Assembly (NCBI GenBank): GCA_002150815.3
Contig: NDFF03000317.1
Coordinates: forward strand, 496,001 to 560,000
Direction of reading: 5' to 3'
Source: Grammothele lineata
Taxonomy: Eukaryota; Basidiomycota; Agaricomycetes; Polyporales; Polyporaceae
Length of the DNA: 64,000 nt
Notes under the pieces: generated by a model
Database searches by the model: none
Told to the model about the DNA's origin: nothing
Seen by the model: the letters and a program-made list of their open reading frames with translations, nothing else
Position numbers and translations under genes: made by a program
Shown: piece after piece, positions 47,401 through 58,165 of the stretch
How positions within the stretch are numbered: the first letter of the stretch is position 1
Layout: every line of letters starts with the position of its first letter

Positions 47401-50400
47401 CGGCGTTATGGAGATAGCGAGTGTGCTTCTTTTTAGGCGATCAACTGGTCTGAGGTTTCAGGCTGTTTGAAAGGTGAGCGATTGGAAGTGGGTGGCATGA
47501 AATATCAATGAACCCACCCCCATTCTCAACGGTTGACACGGCGGAAAGACAACATCATCATGCGTACTAGTAATCCCATAACGGGAGCAGCGAGAGTTAG
47601 AGCCAAGGCACCGAAAGTTGACGCCCGGCTCAAAAGCTGTGGTACCAGAAATAAGTCAACCTAGATCCAGATTATCCCCATCTTGAGTCCTAACGTACAT
47701 TACACCCCATTCCAAGTGCTTCGCGTCGGACGAAGGGAACGTAGGGAGTTTCTGGAACAGATCGAGTAGTTCATGGAACAGGATTGGTCTGCGAATGAAC
47801 GTTAGTCAGAAACGGCTTCGGACCGTATCAATACTGACAATTACAAAGCCTTGTATCGAGGCGAGCATACTTCTTCTCGCGCGTTAGAGCTCGACGAATT
47901 TGCGTAATTCGTGATACACAGCGAGCGCGTGAGCACGGGAACCGTGCCACAAGCTAGGCTAACCGCCGAATTTGATAGTCTTCTCCGAGCACCGACGTTC
48001 GAGGACATTGTGTACACTACGCCGAGCTCCGAGGAGAAGCAGTGGCGGTATTTTGCAGATCCGAAGTGCGTCCTGATCCTGTCCAGTGAGTGGAGATTAG
48101 CAAGGTTGTCGTCACACCGCCGTCCGTGTGAGGTCATCGGGACGCGCGCGACGACCACCGCTAGAGTGGTTGTCGCACGACCCCAGTGGCTGCTGGCAGA
48201 AGGTTGTAATCTGTCTCGACAACCGTCAGCGGTTGATCGCACGAGCCGAACAAATTGAAGTAGGAATTTGCAGTAGCAGCGAGGGAACGAACCGCTGCAT
48301 ACCTAGATTAGGCTAGCAAGTCCTTTCCCAGTCCGAGGATTACCTAGCGCCGGAGACCGTCTAGACATCTAGGGACGCGCGCTTCACCGGCGGTCCCGAG
48401 AGGTACGGAGAGCTTGTTCGCGATGCACCAGACATGCGATCTCGGGAACCCCGGGCGAATTTGAATGGCGCGCTGTGCTGCAGACGCTCCAGAGATCGGA
48501 GGCACTTCCCACGTGTAATGCGCCGTGGCGCGACGCCCGTGCTGTAGGCCTTTAGGGCCGGGTTGAGCTCGCCGCGACGGAAGCCATGTGTGACCGCGTC
48601 TTGCTAGGATGTGACGGCGGCATGGCACCGCGCCCCACAGCAACTGCGAGCGCGACTCTTTGTTCGGGACGCTCGCTCGCGTGGGGGATCTACATGACGG
48701 CCGCACCGGCGAGCGCAGCCCGCCCCGCGCTCATCATCTTGCGCCCTAGTAGCGGGCGTTGCGTTCTCCTTGTTCCCAGTCTGCTATTCGCACTGCGGTG
48801 GCGGTGAATGAGTGGCATTGCGTCGGCCCTTCTTTGTGCGAATTTGACATTGCTTACTGCTGTAACCTTACCGCTCAGTTGGATGTGCGCGCCCAGCCAC
48901 ATGCTACGCCACTCACCCGAAACTGGTTGGTGGTACGTACTTCGGAGTCTTGAGCGTTTTGCGCACGTCGGCGGAGCCGCGCGAATGCGCCGCGTCGCCC
49001 AGGCAAGTGCACCCGCCTGTCCTCGATTGCGACCATCCATAAGATGTGTACTGAGCGTCATTCGAATTGCGCGCTGGCGCTACGCTCGTATGCAATCGCA
49101 GTCGTAAAGTTTGAGGATGATCGTTGGCGTCAACCTCCAGCGCCACTACTAGGTGAAAGTCCATATAAGCGCGCGAGTAGGAAAAGAGGATTAAGGCCGG
49201 GATGAACGAGAAGGCGCAGCGGTGGCATGTCGAAGCCGAGGGTGCTTCGCGGCAAGACATGAAGGAAGCTAGTGCTGGCGCTCGCGGTGTTACGGGTGTG
49301 ACGAAGTTGAACCCTCTTCTCGACGTGTACCTCCGCCGTTCGCAGTGCCAATGGATTTCGGTAATCCAGTTGTATGATGGTCGTGTATGCGGAGGTGAAT
49401 AGATTGTGCGGTCACTATTGATGTCGACGCTAGCGTCGGACCTAGGGATGACGGGCGATAGCCGGGTTACGTAGGCCGAAGGGCCTGGCCGAGGACTCCT
49501 TTATCGCCCCGTGGTCCACAGAAAGGGACCGCAATCGAACCATTGGGGCGTGTTGCAGAGGGACCTCAAAAATGCATGTCATTGATAACCTGATGTCGGA
49601 GACGCAGAAATGAACTCAGTTGAAGTCAGTACATCATGGCGGCGAAAGAAAGAGCTTGAGCTTACGGCGAGCACACCGGTCGATCTTAGTGCGCAGTGCG
49701 CAGTGGATTATATTGGAGGACCATGTGTATTCGCTACGGGCATCGAACCCGTGGCAAAGCTTCAAGTTGGCTGCTAGTATACAGAAACTGCGGATGCGTC
49801 TGTTTGATAGGTGATGAGTGACCGTCGTGAGTCTCCCGTGAGAACACGCCGTTGCTGAATCGGTTTTGGTGATGCATATCTTGTGTCTGAGCAAAACATG
49901 AAGAACAAGCAATAAGAAGAAGCGAAACGCGAGAAATAAAGGCTATAAGATTCACCGCTGACAGTGTGCCCCCTAGCGTTGGTCCGGGCTGACACTAGAT
50001 GACCTGGTTCCGGTGTTGGTCCTGCGTCTAACTCAGGCACGACAAACGGAGATACCAACTATCTGTCAGGATAATAACGGAGCCTGTAGAGCCTATGCTC
50101 CCGCATGTAGCTGAGAGCCCGTATATTATCGACGTTCAAGTTGACGAGGTGAGGTTCCTTGAAATTTGCCGAAAATTTATTGACCGTGGGACCTCCGAGT
50201 AAGATCCGAACTGTGTCGGACTGGTCAGAGGATGAAAGTCTGTATACGCGCGATTGCATGGTTCCATGGAAAGAGAGGGTTGGTTGTCGCTTTGAAACAT
50301 CAATTTCTTGAGTGAAGATCGCAGGATAGATCGAAGCAACAGGCACTTACGGGCAGAGCATTGGCTGAACGAATGTCATCGAAGAAGCTTCGATGTTTCA

Positions 50401-51403
50401 TCACATTGTGGGATAGAAGTCCGTTATAAAGATGGAACAAGATGTCGTGGGTGGTTTACGGCCTATCCGCGGTACTTGTGTACTAGGCCATAAGCGCGAC
50501 GCTCATTTCGACGAGAAGACGTTTCGAAAGTTGCTGCCGGTCACAGCCAACTTCCATTGGACGACTTTGATGGTAGCGGTCATCAGTTAATCCGGTATCA
50601 TCCAGTGAACAGGACCATTGATCATACCGACTGCCTGTCAAACTTAGGGCCCGGTTTCTCCGTACCGTACGGAGAAACCGGGCCAAGTTGTTCGTGAGAA
50701 GCTTGTGTTACTTGCTCACAATCAGACCGTCATGGAAGGAGGCGATCGGGAGACGTTCACGTCGCATATTCGCTGCATCTGGCAAGGTAGAAGCAAGTAG
50801 CATAGCGATGAGAGTTTGCTACAAGCCGAGATACTCATCCGCACATTGCAAGCTTGTTAAAGCGTACAACTCGCGCCGTGAAAGATGCAAAGTCTATGAC
50901 GCTCGTCCAGGTCTTAACGCGCTTATCCGGATCAACCCGGGTTAAACTCGCCACGCGAGCAGTTCCCTGTAAAGGCAGCCCGGATCTCCGCTCTCCAAAA
51001 TCCCACAACCAAGTAATGATGTCGTCACGACATCACAGATTCCTACAGATTTCCTACTCAGAGTGTTCGTACTAACTCCTCAAACTTCCAGCATTCTAAG
51101 CGAAAAAGAAGATATCCCAACTGGAACCTGTGACATTCCGCATACTGCAACTTGAATGCAATTTGATCACAAAACGTTTCATGTTGGCGACGTAGCTAAT
51201 CTATGCAGAGAGTCCGTAGTAAGTCGGAAGTCCATGTCCATCCCTATACACCAATGTTCGTTAAAATCGTTCATCCAGATCCGGAACTTCCATGCTGTGT
51301 ACCCCACATGGTCGTCGAGTCCTGGGCAATGTGGCCTAACGGTTGGCTAGTGACTACGTCAGAGGAACGTCGAGTTCGAAGTTCAGTGACATTCAAGCTC
51401 ACC
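44494..51403. other. 6.9-kb gene-poor stretch
   Basis: I recognise no gene here. A pyrimidine-rich block (44510-44620) follows the transcription factor. Frames at 45869-46267 and 46371-46625 on minus look slightly protein-like (Ser/Arg/Pro-rich) but have no motif and no extendable exon structure. From about 47 kb onward GC content falls and frames shorten. A perfect 18-bp-arm palindrome lies at 50648-50684 and is listed separately. No RNA gene is confirmed. Confidence 0.4.
50648..50684. repeat. Perfect palindrome with 18-bp arms
   Basis: The left arm GGCCCGGTTTCTCCGTAC is followed by one base and then its exact reverse complement GTACGGAGAAACCGGGCC. Outside the arms AACTT and AAGTT continue the pairing after a 2-nt bulge. 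It would form a long hairpin in single-stranded DNA or RNA. No gene is attached to it and its origin is unknown. Confidence 0.75.
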
Positions 51404-51826
51404 TTACAAGCCGCACTTGGACGCCGCGACCTGAGTCGCGGTCACGTCGATCCGCCCAAGCTTCTCCGCCTGCCCGTTCGTGAGCGAGTTCATTGCCTTC
51501 TTCGCGACGTTGAAGCCCGCGTCGGCGTGGTCGACCGCGAGCACGTTGATGCTCTTGCCCTTGTACGTCAGCTGCCAGCACGACCCGCACGACGCCGAGT
51601 TCCAGCCGCCGACGGCCTGTGCGCCGCCGATGTTGGGGAAGTGCGGGAGGGAGCCGAAGGTGCTGAAGCCCTTGGTGAGCAGCCCGTGCGAGCCGTCTGA
51701 GCACGCGACCGTCGAGAGCGACCCGGACGCGTTGTCGTACGTCTCGTCGTACGAGAGCGTCACGCCGAGAGCGGGCGTGGCGGCGAGGGCAGCGAGGAGG
51801 GAGAGAGCGAGAGTCTTGAACTGCAT
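51404..51826 (-). CDS. Cerato-platanin family secreted protein
   Basis: One exon without introns gives 140 residues. A signal peptide (MQFKTLALSLLAALAATPAL, then G) precedes VTLSYDETYDNASGSLSTVA, the typical mature start. Four cysteines are placed as in cerato-platanins: one after VA, two in ASCGSCWQL and one in the final SKCGL. Other family marks are GFSTFGSLPHFPNIGGA and INVLAVDHADAGFNVAKKAM. These small double-psi beta-barrel proteins bind chitin oligomers, loosen polysaccharides in an expansin-like way and act as elicitors or surface-active proteins outside the hypha. Length and composition fit a functional copy. A TATA box lies about 125 bp upstream. Confidence 0.95.
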   Translation of the reverse strand: MQFKTLALSLLAALAATPALGVTLSYDETYDNASGSLSTVACSDGSHGLLTKGFSTFGSLPHFPNIGGAQAVGGWNSASCGSCWQLTYKGKSINVLAVDHADAGFNVAKKAMNSLTNGQAEKLGRIDVTATQVAASKCGL

Positions 51827-52705
51827 GACGATGGTAGAGCGGGCGGGTTGAGCGTGAAAGTCGTGAGAGCGGCAAGGCTCGTGAGAGGACGAGGGCGGGT
51901 GGATGAGGAGCGAAGTGCTGCTGTACTCGTCCTGGGCTGCCTGAGCCTGTCTTTTATATACTGACCATTACCCCACCGCTTCGTCCGCCGTCGAGCAGGC
52001 GTCGTGCATCGCGGCCTCCGGGGCCCTTGGAGGCGGAAACTTCGGCCAGGTCCTCCCTTCTAGTCTGTGCCGCCGCCATACACTGCTGTGATGTGAACAC
52101 AGGATAAAAAGAGGTCCGACCGGAGGTCCCGTCATAAGACCTCGGCTCGAGCACGCGAGCGACGTCCAGGAGGCGTCGAGGGGCTGGAATAGGGCCGGTG
52201 ACGCTGTGCAGCGCGTGGGTCCCGCCGGCAGAAGGGCGTGTGGTCGTCGAGATCACGGCCATCATATCCCGCCCGTGTACATCCTGTAGGTTGCCTGAAG
52301 GTTAACTCCGAGCGTAAACCCCGGGAATGTTCCAGATGCTTGCAATGTGTTCAGCTGGGCGTGATGGAATAGAGTAGTCCCACTGGCTCGACTCCACATA
52401 TATGACATGCTGCATTTCAGAACTAGGCTTAAACTTGAAGCTCAGCGTCATCAGTCCAACGACAACGGGGACAGAGGGCAGGGCGGGAGTGACCGGCGGC
52501 CGAGTGTTCCGTGCCAGGGACGTGGCTCGACGCGTGCTTGAGGCTCTAGACACAATACGAGCGAAGGAACTTTGCGCTCCAAGCTTACCATGGCACGTCG
52601 TTCTTCCCGTCAGACCTTCGCCGACATTTGCTGAATTCCAACAAAGCAATATATAACTGTCGAGATCGCAATGCGCGTGTACTTGTACACCAGGACGCCC
52701 AGCGT
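51827..52705. other. Cerato-platanin promoter and WBP1 3' region
   Basis: These 879 bp hold a minus-strand TATA box (near 51951-51960) and a pyrimidine/purine-rich leader for the cerato-platanin gene, then the 3' side of the WBP1 gene. Short frames at 51954-52265 and 52302-52709 have no motif. Confidence 0.45.
51951..51960 (-). promoter_or_regulatory. TATA box of the cerato-platanin gene
   Basis: The minus strand reads TATATAAAAG, a near-perfect TATA consensus, about 125 bp before the start codon at 51826. This spacing suits a fungal promoter with a leader of roughly 90 bases. Use is inferred from position. Confidence 0.55.
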
Positions 52706-54385
52706 TCACTCCGCCTTCGCGCCCTTGTTCTTCTTGGCATCGCGATCATCACCCGCGAGCCAGAGAGCAGCGAAGAGCACGAACGCAGCGCTCGTGCTGA
52801 ACGCGCCTGCATAGTACGGCCACGCCGCACTGAGAAAGCGCGGGTAGCCGTCGTGCCGCGGCGGGACGACAGGGACGACGGTGCTGCTCGAGAGGTATGA
52901 CCACCTGTCGCGCGGCACCGGCATCAGCACATGCACTGCGATGAAAGTAAGGAGGGGCGCGTACCCTTTCCGCTTGTAGTCGATGACGAATTTGAAGACG
53001 CCGTGCCGGTCTGGGACGCGGAAGGTGACGGAGTATTTTCCGGGCTCGCCGGAGACCGGCAGAAGTGCGGTGCGAATGTGCGGGTCGAGCATCGTGAATT
53101 CGAGCTGCATGTCCTTGATGCCCGAGTACGGCTCCCAGGCATCCGCCTCGGAGTCGTACTGTGAGATGTACGCCGCGAATGTCTATGTATGCACGTCAAC
53201 CAAGGTATATGCGCTCGAAACGCAAAATGTAACGCACCACCTGGTCGTTGGTCGTGTACGTCTCTCGGGGAAGCGTCTCGTTAACCAGATGGTGTTCAAC
53301 CTGGTCAAGGCGCAAGACGAGGGACTCTTTGAATGTCCACGCTGCAACATCCCGCGCGAACTGCTGGTTGCCCGACTTGACGCCCCTGCAGCGGCAAGAA
53401 GCTATAATTAGCACGCGCACTGCGGACGCCTCGTCTTCGCCACCCTGCCAGCAGAGCACCTCTGAAGGACAAGGGGCAACGACAGATAGGAAGAAATACG
53501 CACTTCGAGACCTCCTTGTTCATGAACTCGTCGCTAAACATCTCCACCCCTCCAACCCATGTCACCCGCGCGTTGCCCAGGGGCTGGAAGCCCGTGACAA
53601 GGCTGAGCGAACTGCCAGCCCAGAGGCCCTCTCCGCCCTTCTCCGCCGCCTCGACGAGCGCGTCCGCACCTGCGTCTGAATCTGCGTCGGACGCGAACGC
53701 CTGCGGGGGCGCGTGAAGGAGGGGCACGAGCATCGGGTTGAGGCCCAGTGCCTGGGGCACGCCCGCGAACCACACCGGGGCCAGGCCGGGGCTGATGATA
53801 TTATGTGCGCGAGGCGGATCGACGGGGATGACGGTCGGGGGCGTGTCGCGTTGAGGGAAGTGCGAGAGAAGGGGCGTCCCCGGAGGAGGGAGGATGAGAG
53901 AGAACTCAGCCGCAAGCGAGGATAGAGGCGTTTGCTTGGGCGAGAGGGCGATGAGGAGATTGGTATTTTTTGAGACGAGGGAGACGAGGGATTGGGGGGT
54001 GACGTCGGACGCGTAGCCTGAACAGCTGTGAATGAGGGGGTGGCCGGTAAGATGAAAGGAGACGTACTCTTGGTGTCCGGCGTAAAGAGGATGACGTGCG
54101 CAAACTGGGCGACATCGTCCTTGATAATCTCTGGCGTTGTCTCTTTGGGTGACCGGAAGGTGAGCTTGTAGCCCTTCTCTGTAACGTAACGGCACCCCGT
54201 CAGCGTATTTCCTCGTTCCTGAGGCAGGCACGCGTACTCTCAAGGTCACCAAGGAAAATAGAGAAGTTCTCCTTTTTGAGGGAAGGATCGAGGAGGACAA
54301 GCACCGAGTCGCCAGTGCTGGACCGTGCCAATGCGAGGCTCGCCAGTGTCAGGACCGGCAGCAGCAGCCTCCTGAGAAAGCGCAT
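52706..54385 (-). CDS. WBP1: Oligosaccharyltransferase subunit WBP1 (OST48)
   Basis: Six exons (54385-54238, 54178-54068, 54017-53504, 53385-53238, 53182-52965, 52904-52706) give 445 residues, close to the yeast length of 430. The protein is a non-catalytic subunit of the ER complex that transfers glycan to Asn. A signal peptide (MRFLRRLLLPVLTLASLALA) precedes SVLVLLDPSLKKENFSIFLG, the GYKLTFRSPKE stretch and DVAQFAHVILFTPDTKSY. Later come RVTWVGGVEMFSDEFMNKEV and ARDVAAWTFKESLVLRLDQV. Near the C-terminus FKFVIDYKRKG joins WSYLSSSTVVPVVPPRHDGY, then a transmembrane helix (YYAGAFSTSAAFVLFAALWL) and a cytosolic Lys-rich tail ending NKGAKAE. The last intron is in frame if retained, but its splicing restores the family sequence. 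Confidence 0.92.
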
Positions 54386-54661
54386 GGTGTGCAAGTCCTG
54401 TGGGGATGGTTGAGCGAAACATTGAAGTGACAGCATATGCCACCTACTGGACACTGTTGAGCTCAGAGCGAGCCGCGGAGAGAGGAGTGGAAGTGGGGAA
54501 GAGAGGTGTAGTGACGCGCCAAGCCAGTCGCGCGCGCGGGGACTGCGCATAGACGACACGTAGAGCACATGTCACGTGCACGTATATGGGGATCCGGCCC
54601 GTCGCTCCCGCTTTTCCCCAGCCAGACCGTGTGGTCTTGTTCTCGGTGAACATCCCAACTA

Positions 54662-55685
54662 TGGATCATAATCTGGCAGATTCTGGCAGATTCTGGCAGA
54701 TCGGCCAGATTCGGCCAGATACGCGCCTATTTCCGGCGCGGACGTTTGGCCCGAATTCCCTTAAGACATTTCCCTTAAGGCGATTCAATGGAGCAAGAGG
54801 GTAAGTACTGATAACTTCTATACTATATTTACTTCGTTTGACACTCGTTGTATGCAAACAGGCTTGGAAGAAGATGCGTGCAAAGGGCGTAATACGGGTT
54901 GGTGACGTCGGTGAGGTGGCGAGGACCAAAGCTTGTTAGCGCGATAAGCTTTATTGATTATACTACCGCGCTGCTGAGTTCGCTGCGTAATTGTGACGCG
55001 GGCTTCCTACTATCCACGGAGTGATATTCTGCATTCAGAAACGCACATAGCGTGTTCCATCAATTCCCTCAATTCCCGCAGTGAATTTCCTTAAGGTAAA
55101 GTCCTGTACACCCTGAGTAAATATCCATGTACGCTTGAATAGCTGCAGACCTGCAGTGATTTCCTTGTAGTCAAATCCCTGAAGGCCTGAATGTATATTC
55201 CTTTAGGCCCTGCAGGCATATTCTTGTACATCTAAGTAGCTGCAGCTCTGAAGCGATTTCCCTCTAACTTCCTGCAGGCCTCAATGTATACCTCTGCAGG
55301 CCTTGAGGCGTATTCCTGCATGGCCTGGATGCTAATTCCTCTACCCTATATTTACTGTAGTGCTTCAGTCATATCCATTGAGCTGTCGCATTTTACAGGG
55401 ATTTCCCTTAAGGCTTGGATGCATTTCCCTCCAATCCCTTCAGGTAAATCTCTGGACATCTGAACACATATCCGTTCATGCCTCAATAAGTGCAGTACTG
55501 CAGTGAATATCCTCTTCGGGTTAATCACTGAATTGATGAATTAATATTCCTGCACGTCCTGAATGCATATGCCTGTACACTTAAGTAGCTGCGTGTCTTC
55601 AGGGATCTCCCTGCAACTCTGCGAAACCGCCGCGGTCATTACGTAATAAGCGCGTATCTGGCAGAATCTGGCAGATCATGATCCA
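54662..55685. mobile_element. Non-autonomous TA-flanked DNA transposon (MITE), 1,024 bp
   Basis: The left end starts TGGATCATAATCTGGCAGAT. The reverse complement of the right end starts TGGATCATGATCTGCCAGAT and continues to AGATACGCGCTTATT, matching AGATACGCGCCTATT on the left after several extra CAGATTCTGG-type units. TA flanks both ends (54660-54661 and 55686-55687), as for Tc1/mariner insertions. The inside has no coding capacity; it is lower in GC than its surroundings and consists of degenerate repeats of around 80-110 bp with words such as CCTGAATGCATATTCCT and AAGTAGCTGCAG. The inverted repeats differ from those of the full element at 56808, so a different transposase must have moved it. 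Confidence 0.7.
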
Positions 55686-55997
55686 TACTCCGGGAGTTCA
55701 TTGTTCTCGGACGTTGAGCGCAGCTTCTCCCAGGCCGTTTCCACTACCCACACACTTTTCACTCTTGGACATATGTTCATTGCGCGCAGAACTCTGTCGC
55801 GCGAGATCCTGGAACGCATATGTGCGTACTGCGACCGCCACACGAAGCTATGGGTGTCATAAGCCGAGAGACCTGCCCGGTCGTGGCCCGAGCTCCGACG
55901 GCTACTGGCATCAACGGTCTTGTTCTCGTCTGGTCCGCGCGCACCTCCACATTTCCTTTCTCATGACCGTCCTTCATCCTCGCACCGTCTCTCGACC
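55686..55997. promoter_or_regulatory. Upstream region of the F-box gene, duplicated at 63.4 kb
   Basis: These 312 bp lie before the F-box start codon. The part from about 55850 (GTCATAAGCCGAGAGACC, then GGCATCAACGGTCTTGTTC) recurs with few changes at about 63370-63445, before the second F-box copy. The duplication therefore includes promoter sequence. Confidence 0.6.
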
Positions 55998-56807
55998 ATG
56001 TCTACAAGGCGAACTCCTTTCTCGCGCGAGATTTGGGAACTCATCTGTGCACACTGCAACTCTCCGACACTCACCACTCTTGCCAGGCTGAACAGGTACC
56101 TCTCGGAAATTGCGCTCGGATGGTTGTGGTCGGAGATCCAGGGCCTCGAGGAGCTTCTGCCTATCGCACCCCCGGATTCGTGGACGTACGAGACGGATGA
56201 CACGCTTAGGCATGACGTGGTGGTGAGTGCCCAATCATTGTCTCGCAACTCCCTCAACGTTGACGTAGTTCTCGTCATTCTCAGTTCTTCCTTCGCGAGC
56301 TCACCGAGAACGAGATCGCTCGGTTACGGAAGTATACTTCCTTCATCAGAACAATCAACCAAGTGCATACATATACGGACCTCCTCCTTGGAGACTTCGC
56401 ATGGTCGACACTGGTCAAATATTTTGGACCGACAGACTTTCCCCGCCTGACGAAGGTCTATACGTATCACGCGGTCCGCCTGACCAAGATGCCCCTAGTT
56501 CTCAGCGACGACTTATCCGATCCCTCGCCACACCCCTTGCCTTACCTCTTTCACTTCTTTCATTCAATTCTGCGTGATCTGGAAGTCGATGCCAGCTTCG
56601 TAGACCAAACATGGGAAGAGCGTTGGGGATTTCCAGGAGAGGAGAGTGAACTGGCAAAACCCAACATACTCGTCCCAATACTGAAGGATCTCGCCATCCG
56701 TTGCCCCAAACTGGAGAAGCTCCACCTCAATTCCAATGTTTTCGGCGACAAGATCAATCAACTGCTCGCCGGCGCAATATGCGGATTACACCACCTCACT
56801 CATTGTA

Positions 56808-58165
56808 CTCATGCTGACGTAAAGTGTTTGCGCACCCACGCGATCACGTGTGAGATTGGGTTGACCGCGCGCGTCGCGCTTGAATATTTGTCTCGTTTTC
56901 ATGCCTCCCGCCGGAACGAAAGAGCTCTCGCCCGCGAAACGCGGTGCTATTGTCGCGCTATACTCAGAGACCCCCTCCTATCGAAAAGTTGCCGCGAAAA
57001 CAGGTGTGGCACCCAACACTGTTCGCTACACAGTCGAGCGTGTCCTTGAACACGACACATACGACACTCTCCCTCGCACCGGCCGTCCTCCCGCCCTATC
57101 AGACCGCACTCGTCGCTGTGTCCTGCGAAGCATCAAGGACAACCGTCATGCAACGTATACGGAGGTGGCGGACCAGCTGGCAGGTGTAACAGGGCGTCAA
57201 GTCCGGGCGATTGCCTATGATCATGGCTACCACCGCCGCGTTGCGCGCCATAAGCCGTATGTTAACCCTAAAAATGCGGAGAAACGCTTGGCATGGGCAG
57301 AGGAGAATGGAGAGCGAGATTGGGATACAGTAATATGGACAGATGAGACCTCTGTTGAGCTTGGTGAGCGTCCTGGTCCAACATATGTCACACGCAAGGC
57401 CGGCGAAGAATTTCTCCTCGAGAACATTCAACCCACTTTCCGAAGCGGCCGACAATCGATCATGTTATGGGCCTGTGTTGCACAGGGACGGAAGGGGCCC
57501 CTCGTGCGGCTTGAATTAGAACAGGAGGAGGCAGGAACAGGGAAGGAGAAGGCGGGGAAGGGGAAGGGGAGATCAGGCAAGGGAAGGAAGAAGAAGAAGG
57601 GCGGATTAAATGCAGAGCGATACATTCACCAGGTCTTGGAGGGGCCCCTCAAGGCTTTCTATGACTCCTTGAAGTCTGAACGAGGCGGAGGAATTGTTGT
57701 AGTCGAAGATGGGGCTCCTGCTCATGGCAGCAAGGCTGCGAAAGCCGCTCGTGCGGATCTAGGCCTGAAGACGATCACACATCCCCCCCAGTCTCCCGAC
57801 CTCAACCCCATTGAGCCCCTGTGGGCAAGGCTCAAACGTGGCATTGCGGCTACCCCTGGATCTCGCAAGAATGTTGAGGCACTTTGGGATGCGGCACAGG
57901 CGGTTTGGGATTCTTTTACGGAGGAGGAGGTTGCGGCGGAGATGGGGAGTATGACGGCACGAGTGCAGGCAGTTCTCGAGGCCAAAGGGTACCAAACATC
58001 TTTCTGAGTCGATATTATACACCAGAATTACTGTCTTATGGCGTATGCAACTGCTCTTGGGTCTACGTTTCGAGCAGTGTGTTCGACGCACGAATCATTT
58101 TCTATGCGTATGGGGTGTGCAGACGCCCGTGAGCCATGTGCGCAAACACTTTACGTCAGCATGAG
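56808..58165 (+). mobile_element. Complete Tc1/mariner-type transposon, 1,358 bp
   Basis: The termini 56808-56835 and 58138-58165 are perfect 28-bp inverted repeats (left end CTCATGCTGACGTAAAGTGT and onward). TA lies outside both ends, as expected of this superfamily. A single long transposase frame fills the inside. The host F-box frame is intact on both sides, so the insertion is recent and could be active. Perfect ends and an undamaged transposase support this. Confidence 0.92.
56901..58007 (+). CDS. DD34E transposase of the Tc1/mariner superfamily
   Basis: An intronless gene of 368 residues lies inside the element, starting at the first ATG. An N-terminal helix-turn-helix (SPAKRGAIVALYSETPSYRK, then TGVAPNTVRYTVERV) binds the inverted repeats in this superfamily. 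The catalytic triad is Asp148 (VIWTDETSVEL), Asp270 (VVVEDGAPAH) and Glu305 (SPDLNPIEPLW). The 34 residues between the last two give the DD34E class. The frame can be read seven codons upstream from a non-ATG codon, which I did not use. A Lys/Gly-rich insert (about residues 207-236, with a GRKKKKGG run) between the first and second Asp is unusual and may act in nuclear import or DNA binding. No stop or frameshift interrupts it. Confidence 0.95.
   Translation: MPPAGTKELSPAKRGAIVALYSETPSYRKVAAKTGVAPNTVRYTVERVLEHDTYDTLPRTGRPPALSDRTRRCVLRSIKDNRHATYTEVADQLAGVTGRQVRAIAYDHGYHRRVARHKPYVNPKNAEKRLAWAEENGERDWDTVIWTDETSVELGERPGPTYVTRKAGEEFLLENIQPTFRSGRQSIMLWACVAQGRKGPLVRLELEQEEAGTGKEKAGKGKGRSGKGRKKKKGGLNAERYIHQVLEGPLKAFYDSLKSERGGGIVVVEDGAPAHGSKAAKAARADLGLKTITHPPQSPDLNPIEPLWARLKRGIAATPGSRKNVEALWDAAQAVWDSFTEEEVAAEMGSMTARVQAVLEAKGYQTSF

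Noticed and set aside
49731..49756. tRNA-like T-arm on minus (ACGGG, loop TTCGATG, CCCGT)
   Set aside because: No matching acceptor stem, D-arm or A-box is found in the 60-80 bases before it, so it is probably a chance hairpin.
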